Both the position numbers and the translations under genes were made by a program. Shown in pieces: positions 1 through 8,973 of a stretch of 46,180 nt of DNA (within the stretch, counting starts at the first letter, position 1; each line of letters opens with the position of its first letter). Below the pieces are notes generated by a model. The model saw nothing but the letters and a program-made list of their open reading frames with translations. It ran no database searches and was not told where the DNA came from. The stretch covers positions 1-46,180 of the forward strand of contig DATGXI010000084.1 in assembly GCA_035299065.1 (NCBI GenBank). Reading direction: 5' to 3'. The DNA comes from DASPJQ01 sp035299065. GTDB lineage: Bacteria > Bacteroidota > Bacteroidia > Flavobacteriales_D > UBA2798.

Positions 1-180
1 GCGGTCATAAATAATTCCGCGGGCCGGGTAGGTGTACATTTTGTATTCCGAAATTTGTGCAGCCCTGTCGGTCCATTTATTGGTGAATACCTGCATATAA
101 AGCAAACGAGCCGTAAACAATATACCTACGGTAATAAAAATCATCACCACCACTATACGCCTGTTGTCTAACCTGTTCAT
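1..180 (-). CDS. mrdA: Penicillin-binding protein 2 (PBP2), N-terminal part, cut by window edge
   Basis: Only the first 60 codons are visible, read leftwards from an ATG at 180-178. The translation starts MNRLDNRRIV and continues into one hydrophobic segment (about residues 8-25), then reaches YPARGIIYDR at the window edge. A single N-terminal membrane anchor followed by the P-x-R-G-x-I-Y-D-R motif is the standard start of class B penicillin-binding proteins. In that family the enzyme cross-links peptidoglycan during side-wall elongation, in the periplasm, together with RodA and the Mre proteins. The ATG overlaps the TGA of mreD by 4 bases (ATGA), so the two are probably translationally coupled. 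Placement after mreB-mreC-mreD identifies it as the elongation PBP2 rather than FtsI. The transpeptidase domain lies outside the window. Confidence 0.88.
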   Translation of the reverse strand, partial: MNRLDNRRIVVVMIFITVGILFTARLLYMQVFTNKWTDRAAQISEYKMYTYPARGIIYDR

Positions 181-692
181 CGGTTTTTTGAGCTTGCGGT
201 TAATAACTGGGCCAGTAGCACAAGAAAAACATTGAGCAGCAGGCTGGCAAAAATTTTCATAAAGATGAAAATAATGTCAGTGAAACGGAAGGCCTCCATA
301 AAAAACAACCACGCGTGGTGAAGAAAAATAAGAATAAGTGCGTAAGACACAAACCAGTTAAAGCCCATTGTAAAAAGTGATGGACTGGAATTGATGTCGT
401 AACCTTCACGCGGTTTTAAAATTCGCAGCACAGAGGGCCGCACAAAAGCAGCAAACGTAGCAGCTGAGGTGTGCAGTCCCAGTGTGTTTAAACTAATGTC
501 AATAAAGAATCCGAGTAAAAAGCAAAGAGGAAGAATAACCCATCCTGGTGTTTCAAAAGGCAACAACAAAATGAAAAGCACATACAGGTAAATGTTCATA
601 TACACGCCCAGCTGAATTTCATTCAGCACAAGCACCTGCATAAGCACAAGCACCAAAAAGCGAATAAAGTTATTTGCCAGGATGTTTACCAT
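177..692 (-). CDS. mreD: Rod shape-determining protein MreD
   Basis: A 171-residue, very hydrophobic protein with about five predicted membrane segments and almost no soluble domain, which fits MreD in length and character. MreD is an inner-membrane partner of MreB, MreC, PBP2 and RodA in the elongasome. Sequence conservation in MreD is weak, so the call rests mainly on position: it lies between mreC and the PBP2 gene, overlapping mreC by 23 bases and mrdA by 4 bases. The overlaps indicate one transcript with coupled translation. The ATG at 692 is kept because it gives a hydrophilic-then-hydrophobic start (MVNILANNF) and no better start is visible. Confidence 0.86.
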   Translation of the reverse strand: MVNILANNFIRFLVLVLMQVLVLNEIQLGVYMNIYLYVLFILLLPFETPGWVILPLCFLLGFFIDISLNTLGLHTSAATFAAFVRPSVLRILKPREGYDINSSPSLFTMGFNWFVSYALILIFLHHAWLFFMEAFRFTDIIFIFMKIFASLLLNVFLVLLAQLLTASSKNR

Positions 693-1515
693 CTTCTATT
701 CCTGCCTCCATTTTTATAATTTCGTTCCTGAATTTATTTTTGACCAGCATTACGGTATAAACAGCATTTAAATCAATACCCAGTTTTACTTTTATGTAAT
801 GATGTCCACTGCCTTGTTTAAGGGTAAAGCTATAAACGGTTCCAACAAAAATGTCGTTGGGAAAGCGGCCACTTGTGCCGCGGGTAAGCACACTGTCGCC
901 ACCACGAACACTGGCATCAAGCGGAATACCTTTTAATTCCACAATATTTGGATCGCGTCCGTCCCAAAAAACACTGCCATGTTCATTGTTACGCGGCATG
1001 CGAACACTTTGCATGAATTTTTCATGAAGCAGCGTAAGTACCGTTGCATAGTGTTCACTGGCCTGGTTTACAAAACCAACCATGCAACCGTTTGAAATAA
1101 CACCCATGCCCACTTCAACACCGTTTAGGGTGCCGCGGTCAATGGTAAAGTAGTTGTTGCGTTTATTAACGGTTCCTGAAATAACATGAGCCGGTAAAAA
1201 ATCAAATTGTTTTTGGTACAATGAGTCGCCAAGTTTGATTACACCATTTTGCACACGGTAGTGCGATGATTTTATAAGGCTGCGCAGGCGGGCGTTTTCA
1301 TCCATCAATTGGTTGTTTACCTGCCGAAGGCTTAAAAATTGCGACACCTGGCTTTTCTTTTCAAGCACATATCCTATAACGGCATTTGATGAGTTGAAGA
1401 TTGATTTTTTATGGTAATTACTGCTTGATGAAAGCATGGCAATGGCCACAACCTGTAGCACAAGAAACAGGAGGAAAAAATAATTTTTTATTATAAAAAG
1501 CCTGAGGTTTTTCAT
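670..1515 (-). CDS. mreC: Rod shape-determining protein MreC
   Basis: A 281-residue protein with a short cytoplasmic N-terminus, one membrane segment (about residues 11-29), a coiled-coil stretch (about 50-85, rich in Q, L, N and E: QVNNQLMDENARLRSLI) and then the periplasmic beta-rich MreC core. The core contains the recognisable stretch GVEVGMGVISNGCMVGFVN (about 132-150). MreC forms filaments in the periplasm that bind and activate PBP2. It follows mreB after 111 bases, and its 3' end overlaps mreD. The gap before it contains only a one-base-short -7-like box (TACTTTG, reverse complement of 1583-1589), so the main promoter is probably the one upstream of mreB. Confidence 0.93.
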   Translation of the reverse strand: MKNLRLFIIKNYFFLLFLVLQVVAIAMLSSSSNYHKKSIFNSSNAVIGYVLEKKSQVSQFLSLRQVNNQLMDENARLRSLIKSSHYRVQNGVIKLGDSLYQKQFDFLPAHVISGTVNKRNNYFTIDRGTLNGVEVGMGVISNGCMVGFVNQASEHYATVLTLLHEKFMQSVRMPRNNEHGSVFWDGRDPNIVELKGIPLDASVRGGDSVLTRGTSGRFPNDIFVGTVYSFTLKQGSGHHYIKVKLGIDLNAVYTVMLVKNKFRNEIIKMEAGIEDGKHPGK

Positions 1516-1626
1516 GCCGTGCGCTCATTCAAGATAAAGTCCAATACACAAGCCAATTGCCTGTTTGCTGGTAATTTTTCAACAAAGTAGTGTAATTGCT
1601 TTTGCAGGTGAAAAACCGGTAACGGA

Positions 1627-2652
1627 TTAATCCTTGATAAGAAACTGGAAGCGATCAATGTTCTTTAATGCAATTCCGGTCCCCCTTGCTACAGCGCGTA
1701 ATGGATCTTCGGCAATGTGAACCGGTAATTTTGTTTTCATTGAGATGCGCTTGTCAAGTCCCCGCAACAAGGCGCCACCACCTGCCAGGTAAATACCTGT
1801 GCGGTAAATGTCAGCCGAAAGTTCAGGCGGAGTCATTTCAAGTGCAGTCAAAATGGCTTCTTCTACCTTTGAAATGGATTTGTCAAGTGCATGTGCAATT
1901 TCACTGTAGGAAACGGTAATTTCTTTCGGAATACCAGTCATTAAGTCCCTTCCACTTACAGCATAATCATCGGGGGCATTGTCAAGTTCTGGAAGCGCGG
2001 CACCAACTTCAATTTTAATACGTTCAGCTGTTCGTTCACCCACAAGTATATTGTGCTGCCTTCGCATATACTCCTCAATATCACTCGTAAATTCGTCACC
2101 AGCAACGCGAATGGATTTATCACACACAATACCACCAAGGGCAATTACAGCAATTTCAGAGGTACCACCACCTATGTCAATGATCATGTTGCCCATAGGT
2201 TCCTCTACATCAATTCCAATACCAAGGGCTGCTGCCATTGGTTCATGAATGAGGTAAACTTCTTTGGCACCAGCATGTTCGGCACTGTCACGTACAGCCC
2301 GTTTTTCCACCTCGGTAATACCGCTTGGAATGCAAATAACCATTCGTAACGAAGGGTTAAAAAGCCTGCGGCCCGGACGAATCATGCGGATCATTTCGCG
2401 AATCATGTGTTCAGCAGCGTTAAAGTCGGCAATTACACCGTCTTTAAGCGGGCGAATGGTCTTGATGTTTTCATGGGTTTTCCCGTGCATCATTTGTGCC
2501 TTACGGCCAACACCAATAATTTTTTTGGTTGCACGGTCAATGGCCACAATACTTGGTTCATCAACAACAACCTTATCATTGTGAATGATCAATGTATTGG
2601 CAGTGCCTAAGTCAATGGCAATTTCCTGTGTAAAAAAGTCAAAAAGTCCCAT
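1627..2652 (-). CDS. mreB: Rod shape-determining protein MreB (actin-like ATPase)
   Basis: 341 residues, the usual MreB length. The actin-fold nucleotide motifs are all present: phosphate-1 IDLGTANTLI (13-22), phosphate-2 DIGGGTSEIAV (159-169) and the adenosine motif GIYLAGGGALLRG (286-298). An amphipathic N-terminus (MGLFDFF) fits membrane binding. MreB polymers beneath the inner membrane steer side-wall synthesis by the MreCD-RodA-PBP2 complex. It is the first gene of the leftward mre operon. A good Bacteroidota -7 box lies 39 bases upstream of the ATG. No sign of truncation. Confidence 0.98.
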   Translation of the reverse strand: MGLFDFFTQEIAIDLGTANTLIIHNDKVVVDEPSIVAIDRATKKIIGVGRKAQMMHGKTHENIKTIRPLKDGVIADFNAAEHMIREMIRMIRPGRRLFNPSLRMVICIPSGITEVEKRAVRDSAEHAGAKEVYLIHEPMAAALGIGIDVEEPMGNMIIDIGGGTSEIAVIALGGIVCDKSIRVAGDEFTSDIEEYMRRQHNILVGERTAERIKIEVGAALPELDNAPDDYAVSGRDLMTGIPKEITVSYSEIAHALDKSISKVEEAILTALEMTPPELSADIYRTGIYLAGGGALLRGLDKRISMKTKLPVHIAEDPLRAVARGTGIALKNIDRFQFLIKD

Positions 2653-2691
2653 GTTTTATTCCTTAGGCCAAAGGCCCCTTTATGTAAAAAT

Positions 2692-2699
2692 CAAAGGTA
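2692..2699 (-). promoter_or_regulatory. Promoter -7 box for mreB operon
   Basis: On the minus strand this reads TACCTTTG, an exact match to the Bacteroidota housekeeping-sigma -7 consensus TAnnTTTG. It implies transcription starting near 2685 and a leader of about 30 bases before the mreB ATG at 2652. The upstream -33 element (TTTG) is weak: only CTTG near 2714-2717, at a short spacing. Confidence 0.55.
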
Positions 2700-2940
2700 A
2701 AATTAAATTAATGCCAAGCATAAATAGTTCAAAAATATTAACCGACAGGGTAATTTTGTTTTATGGCCCTTGTACGCAATTAACCGTTGGAAGGTTCGCC
2801 CGCCAACTAACAGGGTAGCACATACGTTGAAATCACCTCTCAAAACACGTAAAAAAGTATTAACTTTTTTGTTTAAATTAAAACATATCAGCCTTCCAAT
2901 TAAATTGTTATATAAATCGGTACCTGAGCAACTTTTAGTT

Positions 2941-2948
2941 TATTTTTG
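2941..2948 (+). promoter_or_regulatory. Promoter -7 box for the 2982 gene
   Basis: TATTTTTG matches TAnnTTTG exactly and lies 33 bases before the ATG at 2982, a normal leader distance for this phylum. No clear TTTG -33 element is seen at the right spacing. Confidence 0.5.
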
Positions 2949-2981
2949 TAGTCTACCTACCATAACACAAACCTGGGTTTT

Positions 2982-5900
2982 ATGAAGCAGTATTTTTCTC
3001 TTGTTTGCCTGGCCTTAACAAGCCTCCTGGCAACCAGCCAATCAACTGAAACACACTATTTTAATAGTGCTGACTATTCAAAAATGAAAGCTAGCGGAAC
3101 ATTACCTGCCGGAAATGTAATTGAGCTTCTGGATCCCGCCACCAAGTATGAGGTCATAAAAAAAGAAGGGGAGTTTGCTCCTGAAACCCGTGCTGGTGAA
3201 CGTGCAGGAGGTTGTGGATGCTACATTCCTGCAGATGCTTCGTACACCCTGGCCATGGGCCCAAATGACGATGGATCAACAGGTGTAATTGCTTTACCGT
3301 TTACCTTTTGCCTTTACGGAACAAATTATACATCACTTTATATTAACAACAATGGTAACGTTTCATTCGGTACTTCTTACGGAACCTACTCTGCTTCGGG
3401 TTTCCCAAGTGCCGGTTTTGTGATGGTAGCGCCATTTTGGGCTGACGTTGATACCCGCCCCGATGCCACCCACGGAACTGTTAAATACAAAATTTACCCA
3501 AATGCGATTTATGTAAACTGGGAAGGTGTAGGTTATTACAGCATGATGGCCGATAAACTTAATACATTTTCACTCATTCTTTCTGATGGAACCGATACAA
3601 CCATTGGCGTTGGAAACAACGTAGCATTTTGTTATCAAGACATGCAATGGACAACCGGTGCGGCTTCTTCGGGCGTTGGCGGATTTGGCGGAGTACCAGC
3701 AACAGTAGGCGCCAACAAGGGTGACGGCACAAGTTATTTACAGTTCGGACGTTTTGACCATGCCGGAACTGATTATGACGGACCGGTTGCAACAACCGAT
3801 GGCATTAGCTGGTTAGATTACCAATCATTTAAATTCAGTACATGCGTAACAACATCAAATGTTGAGCCTGTATTCATTGACTTCTCTCCCGATTTGGCAA
3901 ACCTCTCTTTTGATTGTGGTACGGGTGATACCATTAAAGTTTGTGCAACGGGCGATACGCTTATCATGAGTGCCCAGGTATTTGATGCAAACGTAAGCGA
4001 TGTGGTTACCATGAGCCTGGCATCAACAAGTCCTTATACCATTATTTCAAATACGCCCGGAAACCCCGCCACCATAAGCTGGTCTTTTGTGGCAACCGCT
4101 GCCAGTGCAGGCTTTAACACATTTACAGTAACCGCAACCGACAATGGTGTGCCGGCACTTTCGGCAAACGCTACCGTACAAATATTTGTAGATACTACCG
4201 GAACCGGTGCGTTTACAACAACCATTGGTGGCGACACCCTTATTTGCCCGGGTGAAACAACAACATTGAATGTGCCAGCCATTTTCGATACGTATGAATG
4301 GATTGATGGTTCCAATACAGAAACCAGTGGAAGTATTACAGCAGAAGGTGATTACTGGGTAACTCTATCAAACAATAGTTGCTATAAAACCATTTCACAA
4401 CATGTATATGAATTAACACCGCCAGAACCGGTAGCCTTAGGCAACATGAGTTTGTGTATGACTCCAACAACCACATTGAACTCACAGGACCCATGGGTTA
4501 CTTATAACTGGACGTTGAATGGTGGATTTGTGTCAAATGCCGATACAGCATTTATTACAGCACCAGGAACAGTTGTGCTAACAGTAACCGATACCAACGG
4601 CTGTATTGGTGACAGTGCTTATACCATTGTAAGCGGACCAACGTTGGATGTTACAGGTCCTTCGTTTATTTGTTCGGCAGTGGGAACAATTAATTTATTG
4701 GCAACACCAAATGTTGGCGGAGGAACGTTCCTGTGGAATACAGGTGATACCGATTCATTGCAAAACTGTTCGGTAACCGGCATGTACGTATGTACTTATA
4801 CAGACCTTACAGGTTGTGTTGCAAGCGACAGTCAATTTGTTGATGTAGCTACAAGCCCAGATATTTATATCTCAACAACCGATTCCATTGGCTGTTCAGG
4901 CGAAACATTAACCTTAACAGTTGCGGGAATTACAGGTGGCGGATCCATCTTATGGAGCACTGGCGCAACTACAACTTCAATCAGCGTTACTTCAGGAACC
5001 AGTTATTCGGTTACGGTAGATAATTCAGGTTGTATTGACACCGATAATATTCCGGTTATATTCTCAAATCCTGCAGTAAACATTACCGGCCCGTCAAGCG
5101 TGTGCAGCCCCGGAACAATTAACCTTGTTGCAACGGCAACCTTACCGGGATCTTATTCATGGTCAAACGGAGATCTTGATTCAATTGCAAATGCCGCAAC
5201 AACCGGTAGCTATACCGTAACATTTACCGATCAGTATGGTTGTACAGCAACCGACATGCAGGCAGTAACAATCATTACCACACCAAACATTACCATTACC
5301 ACAAGTGACAGCGTAGTTTGTGTTGGCGATGTAATTACGTTAACGGTTAGTGGCGTAACAGGGGGTGGGGCTATTACCTGGACCCCTGGCGGAGCAACCA
5401 CCAGCAGCATTACGGTAACAAGTGGCACCTCAGCTTCGGTAAGTGTCAATAACAGCGGTTGTATTGACAGCGATTTTATTCCACTTGTGTTCAATGCCAA
5501 CCCGGTTGTAAACATTACCGGCTTAACATCAACCTGTGCTAACGTACCAATTTCAATTACTGCAAATATTACCAGTGGCAGTGGATCCATTTTATGGAGT
5601 ACAGGTGATGCAACAGCATCCATTACACCAACCTCAACAGGAACTTATTCTGTAACAGTTACCGATGGCAATGGTTGCGAAGGAACCGATGCACAGTTAA
5701 TAACCATTTATCCTGTACCGGTTGCATCCTTTACGTTTGCACCACCATCACCTTACTCACCACCGTCAATCCCGGTTGACATTGACTATTCAAGCACGTC
5801 AACCATTTCAAGCGGATCAATTGTTGGATACCAGTGGAACATTAACGATACGGCTGCAGGCAACACGTCTGACATCACCCATACGTACAACCATTATGGA

Positions 5901-6248
5901 TTAAATAACGTAACGCTGGTTGTGGTTTCTGATCACGGTTGCGTTGACAGCATTTCACAGCCATATGAAGTAGCACCTGTATTGTTGATACCAAACATTT
6001 TCACACCATCAAGTTCACCAGGCTATAATGACATGTTTGAAGTGCAAAGCTTGTGGTACTTCTCACCGGCTACATTAAAAGTATTCGATCGTTGGGGTGT
6101 GTTGGTTTTCCAAAGCGACAATTATCAAAACACCTGGGATGGTACCAAAGATGGTAACCCGGTTGCAGAAGGTGTTTACTATTATGAATTAATTTTAAAT
6201 GATGGACGTGTGTTCCCGGGATATGTTCACGTGGCCCGTACTGAATAA
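2982..6248 (+). CDS. Large secreted surface protein with nidogen-like and Ig-like repeats and gliding-type C-terminal domain
   Basis: 1088 residues. Residues 1-19 form a signal peptide (MKQYFSLVCLALTSLLATSQ). About 85-280 resembles the nidogen-like extracellular domain (LPFTFCLYGTNYTSLYINNN, then APFWADVDTR). A cadherin/Ig-like module follows, then a long run of Cys-bearing beta-sandwich repeats (about 410-910), a PKD-like domain (about 915-995, with SHTYNHYG-like spacing) and a C-terminal domain (about 1000-1088) with IPNIFTPSS, FDRWGVLVF, TWDGT and GVYYYELIL. That end matches the gliding-motility-associated (CHU_C/TIGR04131) sorting domain, which sends proteins through the type IX system to the cell surface or medium. 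Two of the repeat modules are close tandem copies starting near residues 629 and 770. It is a single-gene unit with its own promoter and terminator. The ligand is unknown; an adhesin or matrix role is inference. Confidence 0.88.
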   Translation: MKQYFSLVCLALTSLLATSQSTETHYFNSADYSKMKASGTLPAGNVIELLDPATKYEVIKKEGEFAPETRAGERAGGCGCYIPADASYTLAMGPNDDGSTGVIALPFTFCLYGTNYTSLYINNNGNVSFGTSYGTYSASGFPSAGFVMVAPFWADVDTRPDATHGTVKYKIYPNAIYVNWEGVGYYSMMADKLNTFSLILSDGTDTTIGVGNNVAFCYQDMQWTTGAASSGVGGFGGVPATVGANKGDGTSYLQFGRFDHAGTDYDGPVATTDGISWLDYQSFKFSTCVTTSNVEPVFIDFSPDLANLSFDCGTGDTIKVCATGDTLIMSAQVFDANVSDVVTMSLASTSPYTIISNTPGNPATISWSFVATAASAGFNTFTVTATDNGVPALSANATVQIFVDTTGTGAFTTTIGGDTLICPGETTTLNVPAIFDTYEWIDGSNTETSGSITAEGDYWVTLSNNSCYKTISQHVYELTPPEPVALGNMSLCMTPTTTLNSQDPWVTYNWTLNGGFVSNADTAFITAPGTVVLTVTDTNGCIGDSAYTIVSGPTLDVTGPSFICSAVGTINLLATPNVGGGTFLWNTGDTDSLQNCSVTGMYVCTYTDLTGCVASDSQFVDVATSPDIYISTTDSIGCSGETLTLTVAGITGGGSILWSTGATTTSISVTSGTSYSVTVDNSGCIDTDNIPVIFSNPAVNITGPSSVCSPGTINLVATATLPGSYSWSNGDLDSIANAATTGSYTVTFTDQYGCTATDMQAVTIITTPNITITTSDSVVCVGDVITLTVSGVTGGGAITWTPGGATTSSITVTSGTSASVSVNNSGCIDSDFIPLVFNANPVVNITGLTSTCANVPISITANITSGSGSILWSTGDATASITPTSTGTYSVTVTDGNGCEGTDAQLITIYPVPVASFTFAPPSPYSPPSIPVDIDYSSTSTISSGSIVGYQWNINDTAAGNTSDITHTYNHYGLNNVTLVVVSDHGCVDSISQPYEVAPVLLIPNIFTPSSSPGYNDMFEVQSLWYFSPATLKVFDRWGVLVFQSDNYQNTWDGTKDGNPVAEGVYYYELILNDGRVFPGYVHVARTE

Positions 6249-6268
6249 TAAAAAGAATTGCTTATAAA

Positions 6269-6299
6269 AAGAAGAGCCGCAACTTAAGCGGCTCTTCTT
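6269..6299. terminator. Bidirectional terminator between the 2982 gene and dnaG
   Basis: A perfect 12-bp stem, AAGAAGAGCCGC (6269-6280) with GCGGCTCTTCTT (6288-6299), around a 7-base loop. On the minus strand it is followed by a T-rich tract, so it should stop dnaG transcription efficiently. On the plus strand the T tract is shorter. It overlaps the dnaG stop codon. Confidence 0.85.
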
Positions 6300-8244
6300 A
6301 TTTGGTGAGGATTCGCCCGAGTTTACCGGCAAATATTTTTTTCATTTCCAATAACTCTTTTATTTCATTTAAAATAGCATTGGATTCATCTTCGTCCTCA
6401 ACTATTTTTAAATGGTCCTGTAATTTGTAAATCATTTGCTCCACTTTTTTCTGCTTGAACGAAAGCAAGGTGTTTACTACAGCCAGTTCAAGTTTATCAA
6501 GTTCGGTGCGCGTATATATGCGGTGTTTGCTTTCCCAGCTCTCGCTTAAAACGTATTGAGAACTTATGAGCTCTGTAATGGTTTGCTGCAATTCGGCATC
6601 ATCGGTTTTTAATAGTTCTTTTGGTTGAGGTGTGTATCCTTCCTCAATAAATTTTGAATAAAAAGCCGTGTAAATTTTTGCGAAGCTCTCGTATTCGAAA
6701 ACAATGCCATCCAGTTCCAGTTGGTAAAAAATAATTTCGGCCGCACTAAGTTTTATTTCTTCGGTTTTATCGTCAACCGGTATTTGTATAGGAATAAGGT
6801 ATTCGCTGTAGTTGAGTAACAACTGTACCAATTCACGTTCCTGGTAAAAAACCTCGCTGCGTTCTATAGCTGGTGATTGAATAACCAGGGGGCTTTCAAC
6901 CACAGGCATTTCATTTACCGGAATATTGGATTTTGCCCCGTGTTTTTTGCGAAGCTCCTTGTTCATTTCAAATACAAGGGTTTGCTCGGCAATTTCAAAA
7001 AGGGCGCTGCATTCTTTTATATAAATGCTTCGTTTAATGGAATCAGGTATAAGCGAAATGGAGTGAACAATGTCCTTGATCAGCTCAGCTTTTTTTACCG
7101 GGTCGTTGGCTACATCTTTTAAAAGCAAACCTGACTTAAACAGCATGAAATCCTGGGATGCTGTTGTAATGTATTGCTGAAGTTCTTCAAATGAGACTTT
7201 GCGTGAATAGGAATCGGGGTCGTCACCATCGGGAAATAAAACAACTTTTACGTTGCATCCTTCTTCAAGAATCATGTCAATTCCACGAAACGATGCTTTT
7301 ATACCTGCCGCATCGCCATCGTATAAAATGGTAATGTTATTGGTAAAACGCTTAATTAGTTTTATTTGTTCGGTAGTAAGCGAAGTTCCCGAAGAGGCCA
7401 CCACGTTTTCAATACCGGCCTGGTGCATGCTAATTACATCGGTATAACCTTCCACCAGGTAACAAACATCTTTTTGAATGATGCCGCGTTTGGCCTGAAA
7501 CATTCCATAAAGAGTTTTGCTTTTGCTGTAAATTTCTGTTTCAGGTGAATTGATGTACTTTGGAATTTTCTTATCCGTTTTTAATGTACGGCCTCCAAAA
7601 GCAATAATTCGCCCGGTAAGGTTGTGAACAGGAAAAATTACGCGGTCACGAAAAAAATCAAAATAATCGCCTTCGCGCTCTTTAACTAAACCGGTTTGCA
7701 AAAGGTATTTTAAATCATACCCGTTTTTTTTAGCGGCATCAACTAAAAAACGCGAGTTATCGGGTGAAAATCCCAATGAAAATTTTTCAATGGTTGTGTT
7801 GTTAAAGCCACGTTCCTTAAAGTAATTCAAACCTATGCTTTTTCCTTCATCGGTTTGCATCATGTAATTGCTGAACTGCGTTTGCGCAAATGAAGTAACT
7901 ACATACAGTGTTTCACGTTCATTTTGCAACGCAATTTGTTCAGGAGTAAGTTGAACTTCTTCTACCTCAATGTTGTATTTACGCGCAACGTATTTTAAGG
8001 CATCGTAATACGTCATGTGTTCGTGACGCATCACAAAATTTACACCATCGCCTCCCACACCGCAACCAAAACACTTAAACAATCCTTTTGCTGGTGAAAC
8101 GGTAAATGAAGGCGATTTTTCATTGTGGAAAGGGCAGCAGGCAACATAATTCACACCGCGTTTTTTAAGCGATATGAAATCCTGCACAATTTCTTCAATG
8201 CGTGCAGCTTCGTGAATTTTATCGACAGTACCCTGAGGAATCAT
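6298..8244 (-). CDS. dnaG: DNA primase DnaG
   Basis: 648 residues. The N-terminal CHC2 zinc ribbon has ligands C37, H40, C58 and C61 (CCPFH, then CFGCG). The TOPRIM catalytic domain carries E265 in LVEGYTDV and D309/D311 in ILYDGDAAG, plus DGDDPDSY. The C-terminal region is helical, as expected for the helicase-binding part. DnaG makes RNA primers at the replication fork with the DnaB helicase. The length is normal and all catalytic residues are present. ATG at 8244 gives the family start MIPQGTVDKI. It is not in an obvious operon with its neighbours. Confidence 0.98.
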   Translation of the reverse strand: MIPQGTVDKIHEAARIEEIVQDFISLKKRGVNYVACCPFHNEKSPSFTVSPAKGLFKCFGCGVGGDGVNFVMRHEHMTYYDALKYVARKYNIEVEEVQLTPEQIALQNERETLYVVTSFAQTQFSNYMMQTDEGKSIGLNYFKERGFNNTTIEKFSLGFSPDNSRFLVDAAKKNGYDLKYLLQTGLVKEREGDYFDFFRDRVIFPVHNLTGRIIAFGGRTLKTDKKIPKYINSPETEIYSKSKTLYGMFQAKRGIIQKDVCYLVEGYTDVISMHQAGIENVVASSGTSLTTEQIKLIKRFTNNITILYDGDAAGIKASFRGIDMILEEGCNVKVVLFPDGDDPDSYSRKVSFEELQQYITTASQDFMLFKSGLLLKDVANDPVKKAELIKDIVHSISLIPDSIKRSIYIKECSALFEIAEQTLVFEMNKELRKKHGAKSNIPVNEMPVVESPLVIQSPAIERSEVFYQERELVQLLLNYSEYLIPIQIPVDDKTEEIKLSAAEIIFYQLELDGIVFEYESFAKIYTAFYSKFIEEGYTPQPKELLKTDDAELQQTITELISSQYVLSESWESKHRIYTRTELDKLELAVVNTLLSFKQKKVEQMIYKLQDHLKIVEDEDESNAILNEIKELLEMKKIFAGKLGRILTK

Positions 8245-8252
8245 TTAATTGG

Positions 8253-8280
8253 CAAATTAGTACAGTTGGGAATCATCAAA
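8253..8280 (-). promoter_or_regulatory. Candidate promoter of dnaG
   Basis: On the minus strand TTTG (8280-8277) is followed after 17 bases by TAATTTG (8259-8253), one base shorter than the TAnnTTTG consensus. The box ends only 8 bases before the ATG at 8244, so the transcript leader would be very short. Confidence 0.4.
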
Positions 8281-8436
8281 TGAACAGTTAACAGGACTTA
8301 TCAGGTGTTTTCAACCTTCACGATTGTTTAAAAATTAGTTGTAAATGAAGTCAAGTTGCTAATTAACTCTCTCATAATTTGATTCTTAGAGGAATCCTTG
8401 AACGCTGTTTTTTCGCCTTTCCAGCCAATGGCTACG

Positions 8437-8868
8437 TTACTTGTATTCTTTTTTAGTAGCAAGTGTGCCGGTTGTATCGTAAAACTCCCAGGTTCCGCTG
8501 GGCTCATTCCATTTGTAATAGCCAATATACCGCACACGGCCGTTTTTGTAAAATGTGGCCGATTTCCCGTTCATTTTTCCATCTTCGTAATAACATTCAC
8601 TTTGTAAAGAGCCGTTTTCATAAAATGCTTTCCAGTGGCCAAAGCGTGTACCGTTTTTAAATTCGCCCTGAATTTTTAATTGACCATTGGGGTAATTTTC
8701 GGTGTAGGGGCCATCTACAATTCCGGGGTTCTTTTTAGGCGCCTCCTTTTTAGAGGTGTCCATGCCCTGGTGTTTTTCCGGTTCATTTCCCTGTTTTTTA
8801 TTGCCACAACCAACCAATATAAAGACAGGAAGTGCAGCAATTACAAGTATATTTTTGACTGTGTTCAT
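8437..8868 (-). CDS. Lipoprotein with YPNG/MORN-type repeats (YwqK-like)
   Basis: 143 residues when started at the ATG at 8868, which gives a lipoprotein signal peptide MNTVKNILVIAALPVF with lipobox LVGC (C21). A longer frame upstream would bury the signal peptide and lies across the promoter box. The mature part is a K/E-rich linker followed by four copies of a degenerate beta-hairpin repeat (NYPNGQLKIQGEFKNG, FYENGSLQSECYYEDG, FYKNGRVRYIGYY, FYDTTGTLATKKEY). This is the MORN_2 pattern found in proteins often labelled YwqK-family antitoxin; the label is by homology only and no toxin partner is visible. Expected location: anchored in the cell envelope. A related, larger protein is encoded at 17455-18324. 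Confidence 0.75.
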   Translation of the reverse strand: MNTVKNILVIAALPVFILVGCGNKKQGNEPEKHQGMDTSKKEAPKKNPGIVDGPYTENYPNGQLKIQGEFKNGTRFGHWKAFYENGSLQSECYYEDGKMNGKSATFYKNGRVRYIGYYKWNEPSGTWEFYDTTGTLATKKEYK

Positions 8869-8883
8869 GTAAATTAAAGTCCT

Positions 8884-8891
8884 CAAAGTTA
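8884..8891 (-). promoter_or_regulatory. Promoter -7 box for the YPNG-repeat lipoprotein
   Basis: The minus strand reads TAACTTTG, an exact TAnnTTTG match, 15 bases before the ATG at 8868. It lies inside the longer reading frame and so supports the internal start. No clear -33 element. Confidence 0.5.
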
Positions 8892-8973
8892 AGGCTAAAA
8901 CGCCTTGTAAATAGCACCATTTATGCAATGGCATCATATTTGTCATGAACGTAAAAAATTTAAAACCTATTTT

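Larger units (their letters stand above)
2653..2981. other. Divergent intergenic region between mreB and a T9SS protein gene
   Basis: About 330 bases without a credible gene. It holds the leftward mreB -7 box (2692-2699), the rightward -7 box at 2941-2948 and, between them, an AT-rich perfect inverted repeat: AAAAAAGT at 2851-2858 and ACTTTTTT at 2863-2870, with a 4-base loop. The short reading frames across it have no recognisable features and no plausible start context. Confidence 0.6.

Noticed and set aside
8328..8537. 69-codon reading frame on the minus strand
   Set aside because: It overlaps the YPNG-repeat lipoprotein gene in another frame and has no recognisable features.
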